Assembly (NCBI GenBank): GCA_930367205.1
Contig: OV884009.1
Span: 80,373,189-80,437,188 of the forward strand
From: Acanthosoma haemorrhoidale
Taxonomy: Eukaryota; Arthropoda; Insecta; Hemiptera; Acanthosomatidae
Length of the DNA stretch: 64,000 nucleotides
Direction: 5' to 3'
Shown here: positions 1 to 11,800 of the stretch, in pieces
Layout of the letters: every line of letters starts with the position of its first letter
How positions within the stretch are numbered: the stretch's first letter is position 1
Translations under genes and position numbers: made by a program
Notes under the pieces: generated by a model
Database searches by the model: none
Told to the model about the DNA's origin: nothing
What the model saw: the letters and a program-made list of their open reading frames with translations, nothing else

Positions 1-663
1 TCTTTTCTTTAATATGAACCTACGGCAGTGGCCTCGTGACCTGCTATAACTAAGTGATAGTGGGAGTTCTGGCAATGGCCAGTTCCTCTAATCATGTCCT
101 GAGCGTCTGTGGCTCTCGCGCTCTTGGTCAGCCTCCGCTGGCTTATCCAGTGACGCGGCTGACGTAGGAGCGTGGGGGACTCCCCAAGACTCCGCTTCCT
201 CCTTCGCATGCGAGGGAGGTGACCCTTGTGGACTTGGGGGGCCTCTGGGCTGTTTGTAAATATTGTATGAATGAGCGAGTGAATGATGAATTGTAAATAT
301 AGTATGAATGATGACATTTATCTCAATTACTCATTGCCTAATAAAAGGCAGATTGTAATTTTATCTTAATAAAATTGTTTGAAAACTGAATATGAACCAT
401 AGTTAGATAAGAAAAAATATATTTTCATAAGAAATAGTTCTGAGAGATGAACTGAACTTTAATTTAATAGTCTTTAAAACAAATTTAATGGACCCAAATA
501 TCACTCAATCTATAATATAAACGTTTAATAGGCCCCTCAATATTTATTAAACATGTTTTATGGACTATTAAATTTCCCAAAACTACAATTGTAGAAGTAT
601 GAAAAATCCGCTAAGGTTGATAAAAGAGACGTCAGGTTTTCATCAAAATTATTAATGGAATGT
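1..663. repeat. 663-bp direct repeat, copy 1 (cut by window start)
   Basis: Positions 1-663 match 1631-2293 base for base by eye (constant offset 1630). The copies diverge just after a shared AATGGAATGT. The unit contains a family R repeat plus about 280 bp of AT-rich sequence that other R copies lack. The true left end lies outside the window. It could be a segmental duplication or a pair of LTRs. I favour duplication, because no primer-binding site is evident beside either copy. Confidence 0.85.
23..385 (+). repeat. Interspersed repeat family R, copy 1
   Basis: A GC-richer block starts near CGGCAGTGGCCTCGTGACCT and ends at an AATAAAATTGTTT motif. Related copies are at 1653, 30405, 47208 (partial) and 52731 (reverse). 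The AATAAA near the end suggests a transcribed element such as a SINE or short LTR. The 102-codon antisense ORF here recurs only where the repeat does and is not treated as a gene. Confidence 0.7.
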
Positions 664-1630
664 ATAGCCCTTTTAAGGTGATTGTAATTTTCTTCAAAAA
701 AATATTTATTTAATAATAAAAGTCAACAGTAATGTTGTAGAAGGCAAACATTCAAAGATGCAATGGTGTTTTTTACTTTCTCTCTTCTACCCTGTTGCTT
801 GATACCTTAAAAAAAACATATTTTGTAGGTAATATCCTACTTTTTTATTCTCATATTTTTAGTCCTATGTCAGTTTCTATATGTCTGTTTGCTCAGGTGA
901 ACCTCCTATTTCACCTAGAGAAATTTCAATTGGACAATATTGTCCAGGCGATAACATAAAAAATATAGCCAACTGAAAAGTGTCGTTTATTAATTATACT
1001 TTAAAACAAACCTTATGATAGGCTGTCTTAGTGGTTTCAAGTACTGGCTGAGAGTTTAGATGAGCTTTCTGAGGACTTCAGATGGTTGTGTTTCCATTTG
1101 GAAGCGGACAGAAGTGATAAGTTATATATATATATAAGTTAGAGCTGTGTAAAATCTATTATATTTTAATTTTGACAGCTCATTTTTAACTGGCTCACTA
1201 ATTTTTACCGCCGATCTAAATTCCTAATTGTTCACTTTCCTATATGCCAAATTATTATTATTTAGCAACACATGGTTGAACATATCTGAACACTGTTCAG
1301 ATTTGACAGTTTTATTTAAGTTGCTCACTGATTGGAAACAAAGGAATTTCATTCAAAGGCTTGAAGATGAGGGTGATTTTTTTTCCATTATTAAGAATTA
1401 GTTGTCATGGTTGATGTTGGGTCCTGATTAGTGTGAATAAATGCTTGTGTAGTAGAAAACAGAAGATAATAAGTTCCATCACAAATGTCTCTTATGTCAC
1501 GAATACAGGCCCATTTCAATAGGTTATAATAAAAAAAAATATCTATGGTGTTTCCATGTTTCTTTTTTTTTTTAACTGTCAATAATAGGACCAAAATTAC
1601 CACACATTTTGGATATAGTCATTATTCCAG
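664..1630. other. Spacer between the two 663-bp repeats; no gene seen
   Basis: AT-rich sequence with homopolymer runs. No reading frame with recognisable similarity and no tRNA-like primer site at either edge were seen. Confidence 0.5.
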
Positions 1631-2293
1631 TCTTTTCTTTAATATGAACCTACGGCAGTGGCCTCGTGACCTGCTATAACTAAGTGATAGTGGGAGTTCT
1701 GGCAATGGCCAGTTCCTCTAATCATGTCCTGAGCGTCTGTGGCTCTCGCGCTCTTGGTCAGCCTCCGCTGGCTTATCCAGTGACGCGGCTGACGTAGGAG
1801 CGTGGGGGACTCCCCAAGACTCCGCTTCCTCCTTCGCATGCGAGGGAGGTGACCCTTGTGGACTTGGGGGGCCTCTGGGCTGTTTGTAAATATTGTATGA
1901 ATGAGCGAGTGAATGATGAATTGTAAATATAGTATGAATGATGACATTTATCTCAATTACTCATTGCCTAATAAAAGGCAGATTGTAATTTTATCTTAAT
2001 AAAATTGTTTGAAAACTGAATATGAACCATAGTTAGATAAGAAAAAATATATTTTCATAAGAAATAGTTCTGAGAGATGAACTGAACTTTAATTTAATAG
2101 TCTTTAAAACAAATTTAATGGACCCAAATATCACTCAATCTATAATATAAACGTTTAATAGGCCCCTCAATATTTATTAAACATGTTTTATGGACTATTA
2201 AATTTCCCAAAACTACAATTGTAGAAGTATGAAAAATCCGCTAAGGTTGATAAAAGAGACGTCAGGTTTTCATCAAAATTATTAATGGAATGT
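1631..2293. repeat. 663-bp direct repeat, copy 2
   Basis: Identical by eye to 1-663, separated from it by 967 bp. The perfect match implies a recent event, or an assembly artefact. Confidence 0.85.
1653..2015 (+). repeat. Interspersed repeat family R, copy 2
   Basis: Lies inside the second 663-bp repeat and is identical to copy 1. Confidence 0.7.
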
Positions 2294-2789
2294 CTTTCGA
2301 CATACTATGCTTGTTTCAAACATGTCCTTATCTGTGATTGTAGAAGATGTTGACTGTTTAAATCGTTCTCTAGTACTGAGAATGTAATTATTCCCATAAA
2401 ATTCTCCCACGCATTTGTATATTCACAATTAACAATGAACCCATAGTATGGTTATGGTCATTTATTTCCTAGGACTACTTGTTGTTGAGATAGTTGATAC
2501 CAAATTCATAGTTTTCTTTGTGATGAGTCATTCTTTCCTGTTAAAACTTGAAACCTTCCCCCTTTCAGTACATGATTTGTTTGTTTAACACCCTCCTACT
2601 CAACAGCTTAACATATTTTTCTCCTTAACATTTGTACAAGTGAATTTGTTATGATATGAGTTAGTTAACAGTTAACTGTGATTTGTGTTGTGAATGTTGT
2701 TATCTTCATTCGGGAGAATCATTGTCTGACTAAAAAAAAAAAAATGAAAGCATACAACTTAATCTTTACCTGACAAATGGGATATGATA

Positions 2790-3287
2790 AAAATATATGA
2801 TAATGGGGAAACTCCAACTGCCCTATATAAAATTTTTCTTATTGGTAGATCAACTATTTATGATGTTTTGAGTAACCGTGAAAATTGACCATTTCAAGAA
2901 ATCTGTAGCTATCTTGGTGACAATAAAACTTTGAGGAATACTGAATTTCCTGAAGTTGAAGAACCTCTTATGTCTAGGTTTCGACAACAGAGATCAAGGA
3001 TGCTCCTATTTCCGGTGATATTTTACAGGAAAAGGCAAAATATTTTTACAAACAGATTGTCAACAAAGACGGAAATCAATGAAGAGGTCACGGGGGATCA
3101 AAGATTGGCAAAAGATGATGTTCAAGAGGTATCACTATGTTTTACTGTAAGCAATGAGGCTATGTTGGCAGCTAACACTCTGTTATGGTGGGCTGAGGAG
3201 AGAGGACTTGACTTTGACAACATTTTAATACTCAAAGATATTCAAGACAAAGCAGTAAGTGATGCTTTTAAACCAAAAAAACAATAA
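2790..3287 (+). pseudogene. Broken pogo/Tigger-like (CENP-B type) transposase
   Basis: The pieces occur in transposase order but in different frames. First is a helix-turn-helix segment near 2790-2880 (NGETPTALYK, then GRSTIYDVL), interrupted by a stop. Next is the CENP-B-like piece FPEVEEPLMSRFRQQRS from 2943, whose match continues in another frame near 2998 (APISGDILQEKAKYFYKQIV). From about 3117 comes a C-terminal tail (EVSLCFTVSNEAMLAANTLL and onward) ending at the TAA at 3285-3287. The D-E/D-D catalytic core between them is missing. This is a decayed, internally deleted element of the Tc1/mariner superfamily, jerky/Tigger branch. The assignment rests on the CENP-B-like motif and is fairly secure; the exact family is not. 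Confidence 0.75.
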
Positions 3288-4405
3288 ATGATTAGTTCAA
3301 ACCTTAAATGTCTTTGATATATTTAATGTGTCTTATTTTGAGTTGTTATTTATGTGGCAAGTTCTGTATATTGTATATATTATGTTATGAATGTACATAT
3401 ATACATATATATATATATTTTGTATTTTTCTCTCAATTTTTATTAAAGTTCTGATGTAGTATAATGCAGTGTCTATTTTTCTATTGACTCGAAAGTCCAG
3501 ACACTCTCTAAAATCCGACAGGTGTCTGGTCCCATAGCTCCATGATTAGAGAGAGTCTATTCTAGAATCATAATAAAAGTGGGCCCATTCTTGACTTACT
3601 TACCTTGATTCTGGATATTTCCAGTATTTTAGTTATGACAGTTAGTAGACAATCTATCTTGTTCTAGTCAAGTAGACAAGCTTGATACTTTGTGTAAATT
3701 TTCATTCAATCAATTGCTATATGAATACTATTAATTAAAATCCAGTTTTAATAAAACTACTAACAGTCATAAAACACTTGTTTCGGGTAACCCTTCACCC
3801 AGTCCTCAGTTTAATTAAGAAACTGGGCATAAATGGTGAGAGAGTTGGCCCAGCCAGGGGGAATTGATGTGTATCCAGTAAAAAGAACAGGTGCTGGTAA
3901 TAAGCAATGAGAGGAGGAAATGATAAGTATGTTGTTTAAATGATAAGTCTTAGGCTGATGGATCAAATGTATTTACATGAAATATAAAGGAATAAAATTA
4001 AGGTAACTGAAAAAAATGAAAATAGTTCTTTTCACGGTGGAGATATTTTGATGCTCCAACGTGTTGCTGTGTTTTCATTGGTGGCCAGTTTCTTCGTCTT
4101 CTCTCTGCCCAAGTAACTGTTAAGAAAATTTACGGTATAGCATATGAGATTAGATGTTTCTACATCCTTCTGGATAGGCTCCTAGGCATGTCCTAGGTCT
4201 CTTCTCTTACTTGGTCTCTACCTATTCACTATATGTTCGGAAATTGGACCTTGGTCCAGTCCAGTGAGATAGGGTGCCAGCAACTCAAACAGATGGCCAA
4301 AAGTTGACTAATGAAATAGTCAAGCAATAACTAGTTAGTTTAATTAGATACCCTGCCTGTTACAATATGACTCTCTTAATACATATCACATTACCAACCA
4401 GAAAG
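3288..4405. other. Non-coding stretch downstream of the Tigger relic
   Basis: Holds a short TA-rich microsatellite near 3395-3420. At 3482-3570 there is a segment with two GTCTGG or GAGAGAGTC-like pieces that may be the end of the Tigger element. No host exon was recognised. Confidence 0.4.
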
Positions 4406-4411
4406 TTTATT
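4406..4411 (-). terminator. Polyadenylation signal of the NR2C2AP homologue
   Basis: TTTATT on the + strand reads AATAAA on the - strand, about 65 bp past the stop codon at 4476-4478. Confidence 0.6.
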
Positions 4412-4475
4412 ACAGTGAATCTCGAGTCATTTAATATTTCAATCAATTGCAATTGATTCATTCTAAAACAGAAAA

Positions 4476-4751
4476 TTACGACCAATACAATTGATAAATT
4501 ACAATTCTACCATAAAAATCAGTGCTCGAGTTAAATAGAAATGACAATGACTTCACCCTTCTTGGACCTTTCAAAACAAACTTTTGAATAGAATTATTAT
4601 CATTAGGATAGAAAGGCATTTCTTCAGTATCACCATGTAACTCACTTTTGAATACACAGTTTTTTCCAACAAATCCTCCTTGAAATTGTATACAGAAAAA
4701 TGTGATTTCACTTTCTTCTTTCAATCTGATTTTCACCCACTGTGGCGAACC
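4476..4751 (-). CDS. NR2C2AP: NR2C2AP homologue, last coding exon
   Basis: Acceptor AG at 4753-4752 and stop TAA at 4478-4476. It encodes most of the beta-sandwich, including IQFQGGF and the C-terminal GRIVIYQL strand, in phase with the upstream exon. Confidence 0.88.
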   Translation of the reverse strand, partial: GSPQWVKIRLKEESEITFFCIQFQGGFVGKNCVFKSELHGDTEEMPFYPNDNNSIQKFVLKGPRRVKSLSFLFNSSTDFYGRIVIYQLYWS

Positions 4752-6778
4752 CTAAAATAAATTAAAAAAATATATTGTTAAATACAAGTTTAACACAGCC
4801 AATAAATGTACTTTCAGAAAATCATGATGAGGAAATTAACATTATGTGTGATGTTTAGTAACCTTTAGACATAATTTACATATACAAAAACTATAATACG
4901 ATAAGGAGGACACAAATCTACCAGATTTTGATATTAGACTTTTTTTGAAAGGGGAAAAACTCACTGATTGGAAAATTCTTTAATTTCTAAAAATTACCAA
5001 AAAAAAAATTCTATTTCTATTTGAGTTTTACACGAGATCGAGTTTGGAAAATTTGAATGCAAGTTATAGAACAGAAGAAAACTAAACAATTTGAGGAAAT
5101 ACAAATGTTATTTTATACAACAACTAAAAGTAAGTGCACAAGTGTTAAAGTTCCACTTTAAACTATATTCTGTAGAAGTTATTTTTAGCAAATTTAATAT
5201 CATTTACAACACTATATAAACCATCGTTCTAGGGTAGCACATTACTAAGGTATACATATTTCATTAAAAAAAGTCCCGTTCTCTTGTAATATAGTGATAG
5301 TGATAGTCCCATTCTAATATAGTGACAGTTGAAGTTTGGAGGGTATGCAAGATGAGAATATCCAAGGCAACTAGTTACTACAATATGTTGCCTGTATTGG
5401 TTCAATGTTTGAAACGCGCATATAACACCGTTCTAGTTGCTAATTCCCCAGAGCAACTTCAAACCTCAGAGGAAGAATTGAATGAAGAACTAAAAAGGAA
5501 CGGGCTCACAATCAATCCAACCTATCCGTCCTATGTGGTGGGTTTACAGCCTAGTCATTTACTAAAGCAAGACAGTAAATAATATTTTATAGATAGTTAA
5601 ATTATAATAGAATGTTTAGTAGATGTAGTTCTCATCTGAATGCCCAGTTTTTATTTAACTTGAATTACAGGGGTGCAGCTGAACAATGTGGCAGATTGCC
5701 ACTTAGGTAGGGGCAACCCTAGAGCTTTGGTAATAATTGTACATAAATTGTTGAATTTCTGCAAATATTCACCTTCAAATATATTCATTAAATAAAGTTA
5801 AAATATTTTATAAACCATAAGCAGTCTGGTGCAACACAACAAAAATCTATAACCAATGTTTATATATTAGCTAGGCTCACACTTTTTCACCCAATGTCCT
5901 TTCATTCAAGATTATAAAATGATAGCCTTCACAGAAATCTAATTCCACTCTTATTAAGCTCTGGCTTTTTTTAATAGGTATGAACAAAGATTTCAACATT
6001 GATAAGTTAAGCCAAGTTGAAAAAGTCAATAATTATACCAATATTCACATTCCAGTTATGGTAACAAATAAAGTTTGCTGTTCTCGGTATTCAGAGATAC
6101 CATACACCAGTATGTATGTTCAGTTTCTCAAATATAGAATTACCCCATTACAGGTCGGACTTAAATGCCCAATAACATATATATCACTCCCCTGTCTGTA
6201 TTGAGACGTTTTCTTCTCTATATTATCATGATACATGTTCATACTTAGAAGAATCATCATTAAAGGAGAAATAAAGTTGAAGTTTGAGTAAAGATTTTAT
6301 TAAGTAAGGAAATAAATTGCATAGACCGTTAACTAACCCAAAGAAGTCTTAAATGAAAAATGGGGTAATAAGTTATAATAATCCTACCAAAAAAAAAATT
6401 TTTAATTCAAAAATGTAATATCAATATTTAAAAATTATTTTTTATATTCTTGTAAAAAAATAATTAATTAATAATATATGCTAAAGTTTATAGAGTATAA
6501 ATTTATTTTACAAATCATAGGTAATATTTGATTTTTTATTTTAGAACTGTAATCACACAGTCATTAAAATCATCCTAGTTTACTGTGTAGGGTGGCAAAT
6601 TAAAGATCGTAAAATCAACGAAGAGAGAATAGTTAGTAAAATAAAAAAAAAACCTTAATTGTGTGGTTTGGCACAATGGCAACTAACCTGATCGGAATTC
6701 CAGCACGTTTCGTCACTATTATCAAACAAGTTTTGTTTCCCATATTGTTTAATCTCCTTGTTTAAAACTGAACTCACT
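4476..6778 (-). CDS. NR2C2AP: NR2C2AP (TRA16) homologue, partial gene (last two coding exons)
   Basis: Nuclear receptor 2C2-associated protein is a small, widely conserved protein made of a galactose-binding-like beta-sandwich; in mammals it was described as a partner of the orphan receptor TR4. Two - strand exons join in phase: 6778-6688 (one base of a split codon plus 30 codons) and 4751-4476 (91 codons and TAA). The first carries VSSVLNKEIKQYGKQNLF and DETCWNSDQ. The second carries GSPQWVKIRL, IQFQGGF, FYPNDNNSIQKF and TDFYGRIVIYQL, which follow the vertebrate protein closely in order and spacing. The acceptors (TTTTCAG, TTTTAG) and the donor (CAG|GTTAGT) are good. The N-terminal exon, expected to add about 20 residues upstream of 6781 on this strand, was not found. 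Its nearest neighbour on the right is SREBP on the opposite strand, about 6 kb away. Identity is confident; the extent is incomplete. Confidence 0.88.
5352..5582 (+). CDS. Hypothetical 76-residue ORF inside the NR2C2AP intron
   Basis: ATG at 5352 (the open frame extends back to a TTG at 5322) to TAA at 5580-5582. Composition is protein-like: a short hydrophobic start (YYNMLPVLVQCL), a charged helix (SEEELNEELKRNG) and a proline/tyrosine-rich tail ending HLLKQDSK. An AATAAA lies about 210 bp downstream near 5793. It sits on the opposite strand inside the NR2C2AP intron. I do not recognise the family. It could be a small intronless gene, a last exon, or a retrocopy fragment. Composition and the poly(A) signal are the only support. 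Confidence 0.35.
   Translation: MRISKATSYYNMLPVLVQCLKRAYNTVLVANSPEQLQTSEEELNEELKRNGLTINPTYPSYVVGLQPSHLLKQDSK
6105..6200 (+). repeat. Short dispersed repeat, copy 1
   Basis: About 75-95 bp (TATGTTCAGTTTCTC, then GTCGGACTTAAATG and CCAATAACATA) recur in the same orientation at 7970-8050 with moderate divergence. The family is unknown; probably part of a transposable element. Confidence 0.5.
6688..6778 (-). CDS. NR2C2AP: NR2C2AP homologue, penultimate coding exon
   Basis: Flanked by a CAG acceptor (6781-6779) and a CAG|GTTAGT donor. It encodes VSSVLNKEIKQYGKQNLF followed by DETCWNSDQ, the signature N-terminal half of this family. The first base completes a split codon, probably Arg, from an exon not found. 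Confidence 0.87.
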
Positions 6779-7254
6779 CTGAAAAAAAACAAAACTATTT
6801 ATCAGTATTATAGTTCTTTATTTAAATATGTTTATATTTATTTAAAATAGTAATTTGAATCATAGGGTTCAGAACATTTTTTTGGTTTACTTAAAATTAA
6901 TTTCAAAAAGTTCTAACATGTCAACAGAGCCACTCATTGCTAACCTGTAAAGCCTATCAAACGTACCTATATATTTATGCAATAAAATTTGAAAGTGGAT
7001 AGGATAAATAACAAATTCAATAATTATCATAAAAATAATGATTTGTTCAAAGTGAGAAGAATGATTTCGACAAGTTAAAAAATGTGGTACTCATCACTTC
7101 ATCAACGGGCTGCAGAAGATTACAAGATGGGAAGACCACACTTAACTAGTTATATGTGTGTGTTAGATCTTTCTTCTGTACTCTGTTAAATGATATCAAA
7201 TATTTTATCAAACCACTTAAAAAGCTTGCTAGATATTGTTGTGAAAACTGTAAC

Positions 7255-7715
7255 AAAAGTTCTGATGTGCTAAGGAACCAGTAGTCACTAAAGAGACTGT
7301 TCCATGTCCAGACCAGAGCTAGTCCGTTCTTAGTTAATGAAATAGCTGTCACTCTTCAGATAATGGCTCCTCTCTATCACTGAAGTGACTCCATTCCTTG
7401 AGCTCGGTCATTATCTGTAGATATAAGTGGCTTTCCTTCCATCCTAAGAGTCAGGCTATATCCGTCAATGAAGTGGCTGTCTGTCCCCAGATCATGGCCA
7501 CTCGTGACTATAGTGGTTGTCAGTCCTTAAAGGGTTAAACAGATTTTGCTTATAATCACTAAAAACTTTTTTTCATTAACTGGCTGCTCTTTGTCACCAA
7601 GTAGCTGGATGGGCCAGAGCTGGTCATAACTCTCCCACTAATGTAGCTATCAGTCCTCAGAGCCTAGCCACTCATTGTGGCTAAAATGGCTGTCAATATT
7701 TAAAGAGTTGAATAA
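7255..7715. repeat. Degenerate minisatellite
   Basis: Diverged units recur with spacing of about 50-90 bp, built around AATGAAGTGGCTGTCAGTCC-like and CAGATCATGGCCACT-like words. Examples are near 7335, 7385, 7465, 7515, 7620 and 7675. Unit boundaries are blurred, so this is an old array. Confidence 0.5.
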
Positions 7716-7969
7716 GGTAATAATAAAGAAATAATTTCAAAAGAAAAAAATACACATTTTCAATCTTGGAGTATTGATTGATTCCTTTTATCAGGATGAT
7801 CAGCAATCTTGATTTATAATTTGTAACTTTGTTCAAATTGGGACACTTGATGGGACAAAAGAAATAGTGTGACTATGTCTTGTTGTGTTTGGGCAATTCG
7901 CCAACTTTTTAAAGAGATTTTGCCTTTAAAAAAGTTAATGCTGTCAGGCAAGTACACAAGAGACACAAT

Positions 7970-8050
7970 ACCTGTATGTTCAGTTTCTCGAGAATAGAAT
8001 GACGGTGTTAAGGTCAGACTTAAATGTCCAACAACATAGATATATCCTCT
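7970..8050 (+). repeat. Short dispersed repeat, copy 2
   Basis: Related to 6105-6200 and directly beside the left arm of the 88-bp inverted repeat. On the - strand it lies in an open frame of 104 codons with no recognised domain. Confidence 0.45.
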
Positions 8051-8079
8051 AAGATTAATAGCAAGATATACCTGAACTG

Positions 8080-8167
8080 TGTCATATGGTTTGGTTATCT
8101 CTATTAAATGAACAAAGCCGGCTGACAATATTAAGCTAACCTATATATAACTTGTGACCTAATGTAA
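8080..8167 (+). repeat. Left arm of an 88-bp perfect inverted repeat
   Basis: Runs from TGTCATATGGTTTGG to GACCTAATGTAA. It is the exact reverse complement of 8715-8802 by eye. The next bases on both sides do not match, so the arm ends are sharp. Confidence 0.9.
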
Positions 8168-8714
8168 AATGATTTATCCTATTACATTTAATACAAATTT
8201 TACCGTAGGCTGGGCAATTTCTATACCCATGGACGTTGCAGCATTTATTGCACCTCAATCGCTGCTGGCATCCATATTGCTGCTCTTGTTGCAGTGATGT
8301 CTTGCTGCTATCGCTGGTACTTGGTTTCGACGTCCACGGCTGCGTACTCACTCTCAGATTACTCGTCGCTGCTTTGGTTCTGCTCCTTTGCTGTACTATA
8401 TTTATTTCCTCTTCTTACGTACCTCGCAACGTCTCTATTCTTTGTTTTGCTAACTCCGCCACTTTGCATAAATTAGTACATTTATCTAGTGTTAGATCAT
8501 CTTCCCGCAACAATCTATCTTTCACTTGTTCATCCTGTATACCACTTACAATTTGATCTTTTATAAGGCTATCCTTCAATGTTTCAAATGCACAATCAAC
8601 ACTTAACTTTTTCAAATCTGTAATGAAATCATCGAATGACTCACCCTTTCTCTGTTTACGTTGAAAAAATTTAAATCTTGCCACCGTTGTAATTAATTTA
8701 TGGTTAGTAAATTA
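8168..8714 (-). pseudogene. Ty3/gypsy-type gag fragment between inverted repeats
   Basis: On the - strand, 8684-8415 encodes a capsid-like segment (QRKGESFDDFITDLKKLS, SLIKDQIVSGI, LLREDDLTLDKC), a pattern common in insect Ty3/gypsy gag proteins. A frame change leads into zinc-knuckle-like sequence (CNKCCNVHGYRNCPAYGKIC, then CIKC) between 8351 and 8160. No protease or polymerase follows. The fragment fills almost exactly the space between the two inverted-repeat arms. Confidence 0.75.
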
Positions 8715-8802
8715 TTACATTAGGTCACAAGTTATATATAGGTTAGCTTAATATTGTCAGCCGGCTTTGTTCATTTAATAGAGATAACCAAACCATATGA
8801 CA
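8715..8802 (-). repeat. Right arm of the 88-bp perfect inverted repeat
   Basis: Exact reverse complement of 8080-8167. See the left arm. Confidence 0.9.
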
Positions 8803-11800
8803 AACTGCTCACAGTCTCGGTGATTATGTTCCATTTGTTCCCCACATACAATGGCTAAACGTTGAAATGATGTTATCAGAAACAATTTACTTAGCTAAAA
8901 TAATGGAAATCAACCATGCACAGTAAAATAATAGTAAGTAAACCCTTAAATTAAATATTAAATCATTAACCAAACAAGTTAAAACGTAAAAAGTATAGTT
9001 TAATCTATAATTAAAAAGTCCATGTACAACTTACAGAACAGAATCAATGTTTTCCATTTTCACACGTTTAGTTGTTTCTATCCTTTCTGATAATGTGGTC
9101 GAACAATAACAAAAACTTGTAATTAACACTAGTTTCTTGAATATAGTTGCACTTTAGATTTTACAGCAGTTCTTAAATGGTAAACTGAATAAATTGAGTA
9201 ATCACAACAAAATACATGAAAATAAAGCATAAGATCTTCAAAGGAGCAATCCTAAAACATTTAACGGCGCTGTTATAACCTTACAATTGTAAACCTCATA
9301 TGTGAGGCCCCCATCTCACAAGCCCACTAAACAAGTAACTCAAGATCGTTAGATTTTTTAAAAAATATCATTAGGCTTTTTATTTATATTTGTTCGTAAA
9401 TTAAAATTTATGTGTACTTCAATGAAGATTTTATTCCTAACGAAGAGCGATGATATTAGTTGTTTTTAGTTTTTTTTTAGGACTAGATGCATTGTATATT
9501 AGCAAAAGATTATTTTTATTATATAAATATTGAAAATAAATTGATTCGATTTAAAGTTTCTCATGTTTAGCGGTAATTATTCTAACAAATAACAAAGAAC
9601 TATTACTCCAAAGAAGTGCTGCCACAGGAAAATAGTAAGTAACGAAACTCAACTAAATGAACTATGACAACTACGTCACGATAGAATCTAACGATTTTTC
9701 GATAAAACACGTTACCATCTTCTCAGCTCCAAGTATGTAGGCTCTAAAAGATAGGATAACCAAAGTCACTAAGCTGGAAAGGCCACTGGGTAAATATTTT
9801 CTGCACGTCCTCCAGAACACAATGCCCTTCTTAAAACAAGAAGAAGCTAAATTCAGCAATTCCAGTCAAAGCTTTACACAGGAAAACTGATTCCTCCGCA
9901 ACTTTTCAGGGGTAAGTACCTCACAATACTTTCCTAACATCTAAACCAACCTCTTTTCCATCTTTCTCCAAGACATTCAAATGTGAACTCACTCCAATTC
10001 TCTTTTAGCTTTATTAAAATAAGTCCTATGTAGGTTGTCTGGGATTCAGCCGGAATGGAAGCAACACATCTCTAACTTTGCCTGGTCCTGTACAGGAACT
10101 AAACTCCCAAAAAAAATGAGTGCTTCACTTGATTTTTTTTTTCGGAGTGTGGAAAACATGTTTTTTTGGTATTTATTTTCTCATTTTTTCCTTTATATTT
10201 ATTAAATAAAGTGATCAATTAAAAAAATATACCAGGAAAATACATACCCCCATACATAAAATAAAAACTAAAAAAAAAAGGAGTCTATTTACTGTTCAAA
10301 ACGTTTAAGTTTTTTTGTTGTTTTTTTAGAACTAAAGTTCATTCTATGATTAAAGTAAAAGGCAATGATAACAAAAGAAACTTAAAGGTTTAATTAATCA
10401 TGAAATGGAAATTTTAAAGTAGTGGAAAGTTTGTCCTGGAGTTTATTTTAAAGACGTTTTCTAGTAAAAAAAATTGGACAGGGAGGTGAAGGTGGATGTT
10501 AACATGCGATAATTGTCAGTATTAACTTTAAATAGCCATTTGGAGGGCTGTTCATGTAGTTAGCAAATTCACAGAGGGCAATCAAAGAATAAGTAAGCAC
10601 ACCAGCAGCATACAAACCAAACAGCCCAATCGGGGCGCAAGACTATAGGGGTCAACTTGTTATTAAAGTTCTCCCCCTTATTGTATTAGGTAAGGAGAAT
10701 TGATACTGCCAGTCAAGTACTCTTCATTCATAATCTCTCTTATTGCCATTTTAATAGGGGTGATTCGCTATCACGTTCATCTCACTTTTTTTCTGGCCAA
10801 AGGAGTGTTCATTTGCAGGCAGATTTAATAACATTTAATTTTTTTATAATAATTTAGTTTTCAATAAACTGGACACTTTGGCACATTTTTTTTATTGACG
10901 GTAAGGTCATTTTCCTACCGATTAGTACTAATAGTTTTCTTAAATTAAATACAGCAATCAGGCTAGGAGAGTATACCATCTGGACGATGTCGGTTGTTTC
11001 TTGTATTTAATAGAATTGCGGTAACGTGACTGTTAATTAAATTGCTACCTATCTGAATTAGTAATATTTACTTAGAATACTTGTCATTTAATAGTAGAAT
11101 TCTTCTTTTATACAGATACACACACACACACATATATATATGTGTAAATTTGAACGTTACCACCAAACTTCGGCACATATGCTACATGTCCCTACAGAGC
11201 GCGCGAGGATTGAATGACGCTCCGAGTTGTAACCTCCTGAATATGGGTACTCTTGTTAAGACAATGGTCAACACTTATTATCGACAATTGTATTGATTCA
11301 GGTTAGTTATAAGTTTTATTGGTTTATTGTAATATTTGTAGCGCTAGCTAATGTGTACATATGTTTAATATTACAGTTCTAAACTGCATCTGCAAGTGTT
11401 TGATTTATAACCTGAGAACCTCCACCTCCTTTAAGTTTCTGAATTCGAAACTTACATATATATTAATCATTTTTATATTAATCGCTACATTAACCAAAAC
11501 ATACTTATAACAGAATACTTTAGCAGTAGATATTTTATCACAAGAATACATATTTTTACTAAGCTATTTGAAGGAGGTTACAATTAGATTGAGCTTCGAT
11601 CTAGTGTAAGTTGGGTTCGGATTTGACATTGGTCCAATGTCGGTTTCTTCATACATATGATTCCTTTTTTTTCTTAAAATAATTTCTTTTAAAATTCTAT
11701 CTTTTATCCCTTTTTAAATAAAAATTAATTTAAAACTATAATTTTCAAATAAAGTTGACTCACGAAAAGGATGGCTTCAAGACCTGATGTTGCAGTGATA

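Noticed and set aside
9..317. 102-codon antisense frame, repeated identically at 1639-1947
   Set aside because: It exists only because the 663-bp repeat is duplicated. Other R copies break the frame and no domain is seen.
1..2293. A complete 2.3-kb LTR retrotransposon
   Set aside because: No primer-binding site or polypurine tract next to the inner edges, and no gag or pol piece in the spacer.
6940..7000. First exon of the NR2C2AP homologue ending at a strong GTACGT donor (- strand)
   Set aside because: The required phase (two bases of a split codon) puts a TAA just upstream of the donor with no ATG in between.
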